A stretch of 64,000 nucleotides of DNA from contig CACRXP010000036.1 of the NCBI GenBank assembly GCA_902702965.1, positions 1,014,773 to 1,078,772 of the forward strand. Reading direction: 5' to 3'. The stretch comes from Spirometra erinaceieuropaei (Eukaryota > Platyhelminthes > Cestoda > Diphyllobothriidea > Diphyllobothriidae). How positions within the stretch are numbered: the first letter of the stretch is position 1; the number at the start of each line of letters is the position of its first letter. A program made the position numbers and the translations under genes. Below, in pieces: positions 23,001-44,662 of this stretch. The notes under the pieces were generated by a model. That model saw only the letters and a program-made list of their open reading frames with translations. It was not told where the DNA came from and made no database searches.

Positions 23001-25432
23001 GGTTACCCCGTCAACTTTATCCAAGTCATTTTTCGCCTTCGATATCTCCCATCACAGTTGAGACATTTTTTAACCTTTCCAGGCAGACAGTTTAACAGCA
23101 AATGTCCAAATATATGAACCTTGGTACCACATCTCTCGCTATTGTCTTTTACTCACTAACCTCGTCGCTTGCGTCAACAACATCCCGCGTCTCCTGTAAG
23201 AGGTATTATAGTTCTGGATTGGCTTAGAGATATTTATGCGTCCCAGTCTTCATGTTAAGAAGGGGACTCCAGCCGTTAATTCAACTTGAAACGGCATGCT
23301 CTCCTGTTCGATCCCAAGAGTGCTGCTTTACTTAGGACTACTTTATCACTCTTCATCTGCAATTCGTCTGTTTTTCCTTTGATAGGAGCTCGGAGATTGC
23401 TGGAGAACGCTGGGTCGATGTTGGGTGGATTTCATAAGCTGAGCAGATTCTGGTGGCTTACCAGTTGGTACGTTTTAGTTCCCCTCTTCACCGCGGGCAT
23501 TTGCATCTCCCTATTCATCGACTATGCGCCCCCGAAGTTCACAAACGGTCAACCCTTTCCTGATTGGTCAATCGCGTTTGGTTGGTGCGTTGCCCTCATT
23601 TCGATTCTCCCGATGCCCGGCGTAGCTATTTTCCACAGTATCAAAAACCGGCGACAACTCTCTGTGGTGAGCGCAGTATACTGAGGCATTTAAATATGTT
23701 CAAGGTATCTGTTTAATAACACATAGTCTTATTTAACTGCTCATTTTGAACCTACCACTCGAATCAGTTCGTGATAACCTCGTTAAGTACATGTGGTGAT
23801 TTCACTATTGAGATTTCGTCCGACGAGTACATTAAAGGGGGCAGCTGTTAGTCCCTCTTGAACTGTATACTGGGGAAGATAGTATTTTGCTAATTATCGA
23901 AATGCCACAGCATGCTCTTCTCGACCGTGGCAAACGTGTCATCAGCATAATGGCAACAAAATCTTGGCTTATACTGGCTGAAGACAGTCTCTACCAGCTT
24001 CCGGAGGAGTAGTTCTGATGTTAGACTGCATATTGGGTAGCCCGCTGGAGTACTCCTGATCTGACCACAGGTTTTTCCAGCAAAGTGGAGGAAGGTTTTT
24101 TGGAAAAATTCGACCAGCATGACTGAGTGCTCCATTTTACACAGTTTCTATGTCTCGTCGTATGCCTCTCCCAGTTTATCGCGCATGACTTCGTACAACC
24201 AATTCGGTTGGATGGATTTAAACAAGGAGGCCACATCGAGAAAGTCCATGCTTTCTTCCAACCGAATTCTTCGACCTCGGACATATAAGAGGAATTTGTA
24301 GGCCTATCGGAGTGAGACAGTCGAATTGCCCTAAAGGAACTTCTGTTTGGATTGCATCCGTTTTGCAAAATTATACGTAGGACTGACTTTAAGACAACAA
24401 CCAGTTATAATTTGATTTGAAGACCTCTGGAAAATCAGGGAATCAGGTCAGAGCATTATCTGCTGTTTTCATTTGGCGTCGTTCGGTCTCCGTGATCACA
24501 TCTTTGCGCCTAAAAGTAATCGTTACGCTCCGCTTTTGCTTTTAGTGTACGGTTAATAATCCGGAATATGTGCGCATTTGTTCCATGTTAAAGGTCAATT
24601 TGAACTGGATAAAGCAAGACTCGCCATTTATCGTTTCAAGCATGACGACCATCCCGTCAGCTATAAGGGCCAAACAGTTGCCAAGGAGAACGTTTCTGTG
24701 TGAGGTCTGCTGACCGATTAGCACAATACCCGTTTCGTGCGACGGACATCGGCCGCCTTTTTTAACTCTGCTCTCTTACATACGATTGCGGAGTTGGCAC
24801 CGCGAAGAAAACCATGCTTTCCAGAACTGATAAGCTGATGAATGCTAAGACAACCACTCTTACCCGAATAACATGCCCTGTGTAGCTGTCCAAAAGGAAG
24901 GCGGTACATATCTGATAGTGAGCTCGAGCACCAGTTTAGCACGTCAGGTAAGTACATCTACTTACACTGAATCCGAATCTTCCACTTCTTCAAAAATGCA
25001 TCCATATGGGCAAGAGGGCATTTACATTTTAGGCTGACCTTGTTTAACCAGTCCCGTCTCAACAAACGGGATCTGCATAGCTTTGAGGTCTATCCAGTGG
25101 AGATGAGAGCTATTGATTGAATGTTACCCCGCAATAGATTTAAAGATGAGCAAGGAGGAAGTGCAGTTGACCCATGGCTACTTCAGAAGAAGACTTAGAT
25201 ACAAGAAAAGGGAGAAGTTTGTTCACTGCTGACTTTTCTAGATTTCACCTCACCTAAACCACCCTACGTGCCTTTTCCCACCTAGGTGTTTAGACCAACT
25301 GAGTTCTGGATGAACTCAGTGGAGGAGCGCCATTCCGCGCAGGCCAACGTCAGCGGTGGAACCACATCCCCCACGGCTAGTTCGGACAGTGCATCAGACA
25401 AAGATTTTGAAGCGGGTCTACGCAAAATATGA
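4938..25432 (+). CDS. SLC6 family Na+/Cl--coupled transporter, glycine/amino-acid-transporter-like (3' eight exons)
   Basis: Plasma-membrane sodium-coupled symporter, partial. Exons are 4938-5070, 5165-5299, 6238-6341, 7400-7640, 12074-12205, 13993-14092, 23386-23666 and 25286-25432. They join in frame to about 423 residues against 600-650 for the family, so TM1-TM3 lie upstream or outside. Visible SLC6 hallmarks are KGIRTTGKVVYVTA (TM4-5), IRGVTLPGS, QIFYSIGPSWGGLITM (TM6), SGPGLAFCAYPEAL (EL4), LFTLGLDSQFGTLE (TM8, keeping the Asp-Ser Na2-site pair), VYG at the end of TM9, and a C-tail beginning VFRPTEFW. The WGG in TM6 resembles glycine transporters in the family as I know it; substrate is inference. 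Oddities: intron 1 is GC-AG, and a normally conserved TM7 Asn is Cys. The gene converges on the tyrosine kinase; introns up to 9.3 kb are full of retroelements. Confidence 0.93.
5165..5299 (+). CDS. SLC6 exon b: TM5
   Basis: 45 codons, phase 0 at both ends, between ttctctacgcag and GGA|gtaagt. Encodes VVYVTALLPYVFLTA and IRGVTLPGSWLG, the very conserved TM4-TM5 loop and TM5 of SLC6 proteins. Confidence 0.95.
6238..6341 (+). CDS. SLC6 exon c: TM6
   Basis: Starts after ggcctcttttcag and ends CAG|gtgatt in phase 2. Encodes LWTNAAVQIFYSIGP, SWGGLITMSSYN and EVNRKYSR. Gln and Ser of QIFYS occupy the chloride/sodium-site positions of TM6. The usual YNxFxNN motif after TM6 reads YNEVNRK. Confidence 0.94.
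7400..7640 (+). CDS. SLC6 exon d: TM7, EL4, TM8
   Basis: Acceptor ttttgtttag and donor CAG|gtaagt; the first base completes the Arg codon from exon c. Encodes the TM7 segment DAFLLPIICGATSIYGG, the EL4 motif GPGLAFCAYPEALAKLP and TM8 ending LFTLGLDSQ. The codon TGC at 7425-7427 sits where SLC6 proteins normally have the TM7 Asn. Confidence 0.95.
8080..8288. mobile_element. Short-TIR element with telomere-like core, copy 1
   Basis: The outer arms are inverted and related (left CACCGGAACAAGAACC; right GTTCCTACTTCCATG). The interior contains degenerate GGTTAGGG units at about 8150-8210. Family shared with copies at 9775, 28519, 31915, 36062 and 45801. Lies in the SLC6 intron. Confidence 0.55.
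9775..10106. mobile_element. Short-TIR element with telomere-like core, copy 2
   Basis: Left arm has GACACGGGAGTATGGACCCC; the right arm, inverted, has GCGGGAACCCCCGTAATACA. The centre at 9862-9905 is a run of CCCTGACCCCAACCC-like units. The right arm includes GGCGCAAGGCCGC, shared with other copies. Confidence 0.6.
11022..11255 (-). repeat. SINE, 3' module plus body, head truncated
   Basis: In SINE orientation this is the B-box GGTTCGAG-like segment, the TGACTGGCTGACGACGGC-type body, GTCTTTGTCGGTAATA-like junction and the 3' module ending CGATCGGTGAGCGCC. The A-box end is missing at 11255. Confidence 0.65.
11256..11320 (+). repeat. SINE body fragment, inverted to its neighbour
   Basis: CTGACGACGGCTAACA through CCTTGTCTTTGTCGGTAATA repeats the SINE body on the plus strand and forms an inverted pair with 11140-11255. 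Confidence 0.6.
11332..11488 (+). repeat. tRNA-derived SINE, head and body
   Basis: CCAGGGGTTAGAGGCGTTTG, CTTCTAACTAACAG and GGATCGTGCCCCAGG keep the A-box/B-box layout of the 2684 copy. The body runs to CTTTGTCGGCAATA. The tail module is absent. Confidence 0.65.
12074..12205 (+). CDS. SLC6 exon e: end of TM8 and TM9
   Basis: 44 codons in phase 0 between cgtccacag and CGT|gtaagt. Encodes FGTLETMTSGLIDQFP, the conserved continuation of LGLDSQ, then HKSLFTLGTCAAQFLL. Confidence 0.94.
12206..13992. other. SLC6 intron, 1.8 kb; nothing recognised
   Basis: No exon or typed repeat recognised. Segments around 13740 and 13862 carry TCATGTGAYT-type sequence that also occurs at 16623 and, inverted, at 17173, so a low-copy dispersed repeat may be present. 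Confidence 0.5.
13993..14092 (+). CDS. SLC6 exon f: TM10 region to VYG
   Basis: Acceptor cctttttctag and donor TATG|gtaagc, phase 1 end. Encodes AGSYYFQVLDWYATPIS and a hydrophobic run ending LSYVYG; compare the family pattern GGiYxfxLlDxYaa...WxYG. Confidence 0.93.
14571..14700 (+). repeat. Dispersed repeat, copy 2
   Basis: Plus-strand counterpart of 1500-1622: GGTATCTACCGCACCCTCTC, CCCACCTGGACTCGGTGTCA and AGAGTCAAGAAGACC in the same order. Confidence 0.55.
16623..17190. repeat. Segment bounded by inverted arms (unclassified)
   Basis: AATCATGTGATTACGGCT at 16623-16640 is inverted at 17173-17190 with two mismatches. An inner 13-nt inverted pair (GATTATTGTGATG at 16860-16872 against CATCACAATAATC at 16911-16923) lies within. 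No coding motif. Could be a degenerate TIR element. Confidence 0.35.
17324..18319. mobile_element. Non-autonomous DNA transposon with ~187-bp TIRs, Tc1/mariner-like TA target
   Basis: The left end TA|CAGTAGGTGGGTTAA is mirrored by the right end CACCCACCTGCTG|TA, so the element is flanked by TA dinucleotides and has CAG...CTG termini. The arms 17324-17512 and 18134-18319 are inverted over their whole length, for example AAATGCCAACCGAAATTACG against CGTAATTTCGGTTGGCACTT. Hairpin motifs lie at both inner edges (ATGCATACT/AGTATGCAT near 17515-17545; TACTACTTAAGTAGTA near 18106-18121). The 620-bp interior is AT-rich with no transposase frame. Family assignment is inferred from TA flanks and termini only. 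Confidence 0.75.
18500..18760 (-). pseudogene. RTE-like reverse transcriptase remnant
   Basis: Minus-strand frames give a decayed FRQGYILLPILSVYA (family pattern RQGCxLSPxLF) followed, after a stop and a frame change, by LTDLDYADNVILLAST, the catalytic YADD box of RTE/BovB-type reverse transcriptases with the second Asp changed to Asn. Stops and shifts show it is dead. The long-TIR element lies just downstream at 18319. Confidence 0.6.
20650..21275 (-). pseudogene. Penelope-like element remnant: GIY-YIG region
   Basis: Minus-strand translation of 21275-21085 reads TDVIYSVRCNSF, CIEETEKQLQTRSKEHMRAV and, lower down, EHCPDSGHTLAF. This is the GIY-YIG endonuclease layout (IY...C, YIGETxxxLxxRxxEH, then GH). 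The Tyr-Ile-Gly is degraded to Cys-Ile-Glu. A long downstream frame (21096-20731) is probably the element's 3' tail. Confidence 0.65.
23386..23666 (+). CDS. SLC6 exon g: TM11-TM12
   Basis: Acceptor tttccttttgatag; the first two bases complete the Gly of VYG. Encodes ARRLLENAGSMLGG, FWWLTSWYVLVPLF and WCVALISILPMPGV, then HSIKNRRQLSV. The donor is GTG|gtgagc. An open frame reads five codons into the intron before a stop, so an unspliced short C-terminus is formally possible. Confidence 0.93.
23667..25285. other. SLC6 last intron, with Penelope RT remnant
   Basis: Apart from the Penelope-like RT fragment at 23885-24420, nothing recognised. Confidence 0.65.
23885..24420 (-). pseudogene. Penelope-like reverse transcriptase remnant
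   Basis: The minus-strand frame contains MDFLDVASLFKSIQPNRLYE, FFQKTFLHFAGKTCGQ, STPAGYPICSLTSELLL and FCCHYADDTFATVEKS. This is the RT motif series of Penelope-like elements (SLFTSIP, F.F.G..Y.Q..GTPMGSP.S, RYVDDTF). A TAG interrupts it just before MEHSVML. The intact Asp-Asp pair is visible, but SxDxxS is partly lost (SMDFLDVAS). Confidence 0.7.
25286..25432 (+). CDS. SLC6 terminal exon: cytoplasmic C-tail
   Basis: After cccacctag, phase 0, 48 codons and TGA. It begins VFRPTEFWMNSVEERH, matching the RPxxxW box that follows TM12 in SLC6 proteins, then a Ser/Thr-rich, acidic tail ending GLRKI. The fit in phase and motif is why this exon is preferred to read-through of exon g. Confidence 0.85.
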   Translation: MFRPTEFWMNSVEERHSAQANVSGGTTSPTASSDSASDKDFEAGLRKI

Positions 25433-26686
25433 TGTACTATAGTGCTTCCGATATCACAACATCAGCCTTACATCAATTTTACTACGCAAAAGTTATTTTT
25501 GTTCTATTCATCTGAAAGTTCTTCTATTGTGTTCTGCTCTGTTATTGAAGCGGGCGGATAACTCGACAACAGTATTATCCCTCGGCGTTGCGCCGCATAA
25601 GGTGAAATTTGTCAACAATTTGCTTTGAAAGACAGGGCACCGAGTTTTCACAGCAGGGCCAAAATGAATTATTTTAAATCTGCCATGAGACCTATGAGTT
25701 ACATGAGACTGGTAGTCATCTGGTGGATTGTCGATGTAGTACTTAGGAAATCCTGCATGGACAGTCAACTTACGGTATCAGATGTGGTTGATCCAGACGT
25801 TGCAGTAGGTTGGGCGGGTAAATTTGACCCAAATGTAATTAAGCTCGCGTCGTCCGGTGGGACCTCGTTGTTCAGGTGGCTAGAGCGCTGGCTGTACTAA
25901 AGCCTTCCCCATGCTGTCCTGATTTCGAATCCCACCGAGCACCGAGTTTTTCATGGTTGAGTCAAAATAAATTTGTTTTTTTGTTTGGAGCTTTAGTGAG
26001 TATTTCTTTAGGGAAACGTGTCAACAAGGATTTGATAGATAGCTGGAACAAGACAGGAAATTTGAGGTACTAAGGACCTAATTTTTAAGCAAACTTATTT
26101 ATCGCCTCGATGTGACATTTCTTTCGGTAGACTAATATTCTGGGGTTTAGGTAGCAGTCCTGGCATCCCTTCAGCTAATAAATAAGTACTTTCAACGAGA
26201 CCGCCCTCCCACCTTAAATGTACAGTTGTGCGAGTTTACCTGAGCATCAAACCTCGTCTCAATTAAAATCTAATGCTAGATATTTTTAAGTACATTTTTC
26301 TGGGTTGTCGTTTGCTTTTACTAGGCAGTGCATCATTTCAGTGTTTTACTTGGCATGATTTAATACGTAAACCTCTTGCCTCTGTTGACAAAGTAGTAAA
26401 GCAAGTCCCGCTTATCGCTGAGAAATATAAACACACTACAGTTGGCGAACAGTACTGACTAGGTTTCCCCCGTCAGCGCTTCCTTCTAGTGTTCCTTCCG
26501 GCCTAAAAAGGAACCTGTTCCTCCTTTTCGTCTCCACGGTGAAATTGCTTGATGAATCACACCGTCGTCGGTCGGAGTAGAAAATATTCCAGACATTTCG
26601 CCTGCATAAAACTGGCGCCAACCGTTGTCCACAGGCAGTCTCCCCAGTTTCCCAAAAGATACCTGAGCTAAGAGAAAACCTAGACC
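25433..26686. other. Transporter 3' flank between convergent genes
   Basis: No further gene recognised. A plain AATAAA lies at 25966-25971, about 0.5 kb past the transporter stop, and could be its polyadenylation signal, but nothing else supports it. Confidence 0.4.
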
Positions 26687-26688
26687 TA

Positions 26689-26750
26689 CAGTAGGTGAGC
26701 TAACTCACCAAATGTCAGCCGAAATTTCGAAATTCGTTCCCATTTCGAAA
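26689..26750. mobile_element. Second copy of the long-TIR element, cut by N gap
   Basis: TA|CAGTAGGTGAGCTAACTC, then GTCAGCCGAAATTTCGAAAT and CCATTTCGAAA, reproduces the left TIR of 17324-18319 before running into Ns. Confidence 0.7.
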
Positions 26751-27158
26751 NNNNNNNNNNNNNNNNNNNNNNNNNNNNNNNNNNNNNNNNNNNNNNNNNN
26801 NNNNNNNNNNNNNNNNNNNNNNNNNNNNNNNNNNNNNNNNNNNNNNNNNNNNNNNNNNNNNNNNNNNNNNNNNNNNNNNNNNNNNNNNNNNNNNNNNNNN
26901 NNNNNNNNNNNNNNNNNNNNNNNNNNNNNNNNNNNNNNNNNNNNNNNNNNNNNNNNNNNNNNNNNNNNNNNNNNNNNNNNNNNNNNNNNNNNNNNNNNNN
27001 NNNNNNNNNNNNNNNNNNNNNNNNNNNNNNNNNNNNNNNNNNNNNNNNNNNNNNNNNNNNNNNNNNNNNNNNNNNNNNNNNNNNNNNNNNNNNNNNNNNN
27101 NNNNNNNNNNNNNNNNNNNNNNNNNNNNNNNNNNNNNNNNNNNNNNNNNNNNNNNNNN
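26751..27158. other. Assembly gap (N run)
   Basis: 408 Ns. The gap starts inside a long-TIR repeat and ends 55 bases from the kinase stop codon, so the kinase 3' UTR is probably incomplete. Confidence 0.99.
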
Positions 27159-27212
27159 AATGCATACGTATCTATATACATATGTACATTTATCAATCTT
27201 TGATTACGGTCG

Positions 27213-42162
<14,950 letters not shown>

Positions 42163-43099
42163 ACTGCGAACGGAGAAGGTCGAATTGATGGCGGGTTTAT
42201 ATGCGTGACGCAACCGAGTGCCTTTCGACCAACCGGCACTTTACGTGTACGACGCATGAGCTTTCGTGGCGCAAACCCGAGTCTGCTACCTCGCCTGCTC
42301 GAAAAACGTGATAATAATAGGTTGGGTCACGTACTGAATGCGCGCATGCAATCGACATATGGATACGACCCGCAGTGCAGGGGGTGTCAACACGGCCGAC
42401 TGACGGTGAACACGAGTTGGTGTGATATAAGCTCTGACCCTAGGTGCTAAAACGCGTCATGGCCGCCCTGCTCAACGCAGTCAGTGCACATGTATAAACG
42501 TCTACGCGCCTTTTTTACCATCTGGACAGGAGGGAGTCACAGATACGTCGGTTAGGATGACTAGAGCGGCTTCTATTTCGACGAATAGAAGAATTTGGGA
42601 ACTGCTAATTTAATATCGACCAGGGTGAGAGGTAAACATAGCACACTCAGCAGCTGGCAGAGTGAACACAATGTCAGACAATTAAAAAAAAATTCCAAGT
42701 GATTTGTACCTGTCAAGTGTCATTGTCATCTAAAACTAGTTAGTCGGAAGAAAAATTCGTGAGATGGACTGCTCATTAAGTTAATGATGAACGCAAGGAA
42801 CATAACGTTGCATTTTCCTGAAATGGGACTTAACCAACACCAAACGTGCTCACTGCACTAAAATAGGCAAGGGTCGTTTCAGTGATTTGATGTCGAATTC
42901 AGTTGATGTATATCGGAAATCGCATCTATTAAGTGCTAGTTGTTGGACTTCCAATTTCGGAAAATAACACTGACACGGTGCGTGGCTGTCCGTTATGGGA
43001 ATCGCGGGCGACACTATAAAAATGCATACGTTGACTGATCGAGAAGGCAAGATCTTCCGATACAAGCGAAGATACGAGTTCCAGGAACTAGTTGGTAAG
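42163..43099. other. Kinase upstream region
   Basis: No gene recognised and no clear TATA or initiator signal. The kinase promoter should lie here if the MGNC start is right. Confidence 0.4.
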
Positions 43100-43860
43100 A
43101 AGTAAAAACGATCGCTGGAAGAAGAGCTTTATTCGTCTGACGTCTCGGATGCTTGCTCGAATCCAGCATCGGATGCAGTGACAGAAAAGAGTGATTCGTG
43201 CACAGGAAGTTGCAGTATTTATTGGATGGAGTCTTTATGCTCCTGCATACCTATGATAATTAACGGCTCTCCCCTTCATCGAGAATCGTTGCCCGCTGAT
43301 GCGCCAATTGCATGATGGTCGGCATGCAAATTGTTAATTGCTGAAATCTCATCACCCCTGTCGGACGATGGTGTAATGATTGCTCGGCCATCTGGCTCAT
43401 CGGCCCGCGCCCCCCTCGAGTGGTTAATTACTTTGGCCAGACTATACCTTAGCACCGCATATGTAGTGGGGATGTTGTTGCACTTGTTGATAGGCTGGGG
43501 TCCCGTGAACCACGACTCAAGCAGCTCGCGGCTCACACGATTATCACCTCTCGCAAGAATTTCGGCCTTATCGAATTTGAATGTGTGGCCGGGTCTTGTT
43601 GAATGGGCCGCGACCTGAGAGTTGGCATCCTTTCTCCACATCGCTGCCGCGTGTTCGGCGATTCGCGTCCAGAGCAGTCTTCCAGTTTCTCCGACGTAGT
43701 CGCTTTACCCATAATTGCACCAGATCCGGTAAATGACTCCAGATGTTTCTTGCCGTGGCAGTGGGTCTTTTGGTCTCATCCCCTGACGCCTTATAGTGGC
43801 CTCCGGTCGTGTGCAACTCCAACCCCAAGTAATGCGAGAAGACCACAGGTAAAATCCTTA
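43100..43860 (-). mobile_element. Penelope-like element 3' part with GIY-YIG endonuclease
   Basis: The minus-strand frame reads SGVIYRIWCNYG, a single TAA, then SDYVGETGRLLWTRIAEH (GIY-YIG core), RPGHTFKFDKAEILARGD, LLESWFTGPQPINK and a non-coding end with AGCAAGCATCCGAGACGTC-type terminus like that at 34260. One in-frame stop and 5' truncation mark it as decayed. Its upstream end abuts the giant inverted repeat at 43860. Confidence 0.78.
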
Positions 43861-44202
43861 ATTAGGTAATCCACGACCGCATGTTTCGTACGCAGATCTC
43901 CCAAGGACACGTCAGTTATCGATATGAGATGTTTATTTATTTGCCACGGTTCTGCAAATGGACTAATACTTCTACCCACAGTTTGATTATTCCTAGCGTG
44001 AAGATATCTAATTACTAAGTGCAGATAGAAAGCGCCTCGAATAAGTTACTGAATTCAGATCGATTTTGAACATGATAATTTGAAGATAATGCATATAATT
44101 CTGGGAAGTGTATTTCTTTGCCTTGTTCATAACACGATGATCATACAATAGATGTTCTATTTCATGAAATGTCAACCGAAATTTTGAAAGTTTTCTATTC
44201 TG
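43860..44202. repeat. Giant inverted repeat, left arm
   Basis: Matches the reverse complement of 44320-44662 almost continuously: ACCGCATGTTTCGTACGCAG, CTAGCGTGAAGATATCTA, GATGATCATACAATAGATG and AAATGTCAACCGAA all recur inverted. The inner end resembles the TIR of 17324-18319. Confidence 0.85.
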
Positions 44203-44319
44203 TTTTATTTAAAGCTACGAAAAAGAAGTTCGCCCAAAAGCCGATATCCTGATGTGACAGAAATCTCCTGGAATTATGCTGTACAACAACTACTATCACA
44301 GCACTGCTTAGGCAATATT

Positions 44320-44662
44320 TTGGAATAGAAAACTCCTTTTAGAACTTCGGTTGACATTTCACGAAATAGAACATCTATTGTATGATCATCGTGTTATGAA
44401 CTGGGCAAAGAAATACACTTCCCACAATTATATGCTTTATCTTCAAATTATTATGTTCAGAATTGATCTGAATTCAGTAGCTTATTCGAGGCGCTTTCTA
44501 TCTGCACTTAGTAACTAGATATCTTCACGCTAGGAATAATCAAACTGTGGGTAGAAGTATTAGTCCATTTGGAGAACCGTGCCAAATAAACATCTCATAT
44601 CGATACTTGACGAGTCCTTGGGAGCTCTGCGTACGAAACATGCGGTCGTAGATTAGCTAAGA
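44320..44662. repeat. Giant inverted repeat, right arm
   Basis: Inverse of 43860-44202 across a spacer of about 117 bp. The spacer carries AAAAGCCGATATCCTGATGT, similar to the AAAGCCGGCATCTTGAGGTG segment of the long-TIR element. Confidence 0.85.

Larger units (their letters stand above)
14093..23385. other. SLC6 intron, 9.3 kb, repeat-filled
   Basis: Holds the dispersed repeat copy 14571-14700, an inverted-arm segment 16623-17190, the long-TIR element 17324-18319, an RTE-like RT remnant 18500-18760 and a Penelope-like remnant 20650-21275. No protein-coding exon of another gene was recognised. Confidence 0.7.

Noticed and set aside
23667..23684. Short C-terminus VSAVY-stop for the SLC6 protein
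   Set aside because: A consensus donor lies exactly at 23667, and the exon at 25286 supplies the conserved RPTEFW tail in the right phase.
26686..27203. Open frames spanning the first N run
   Set aside because: They are artefacts of translating Ns.
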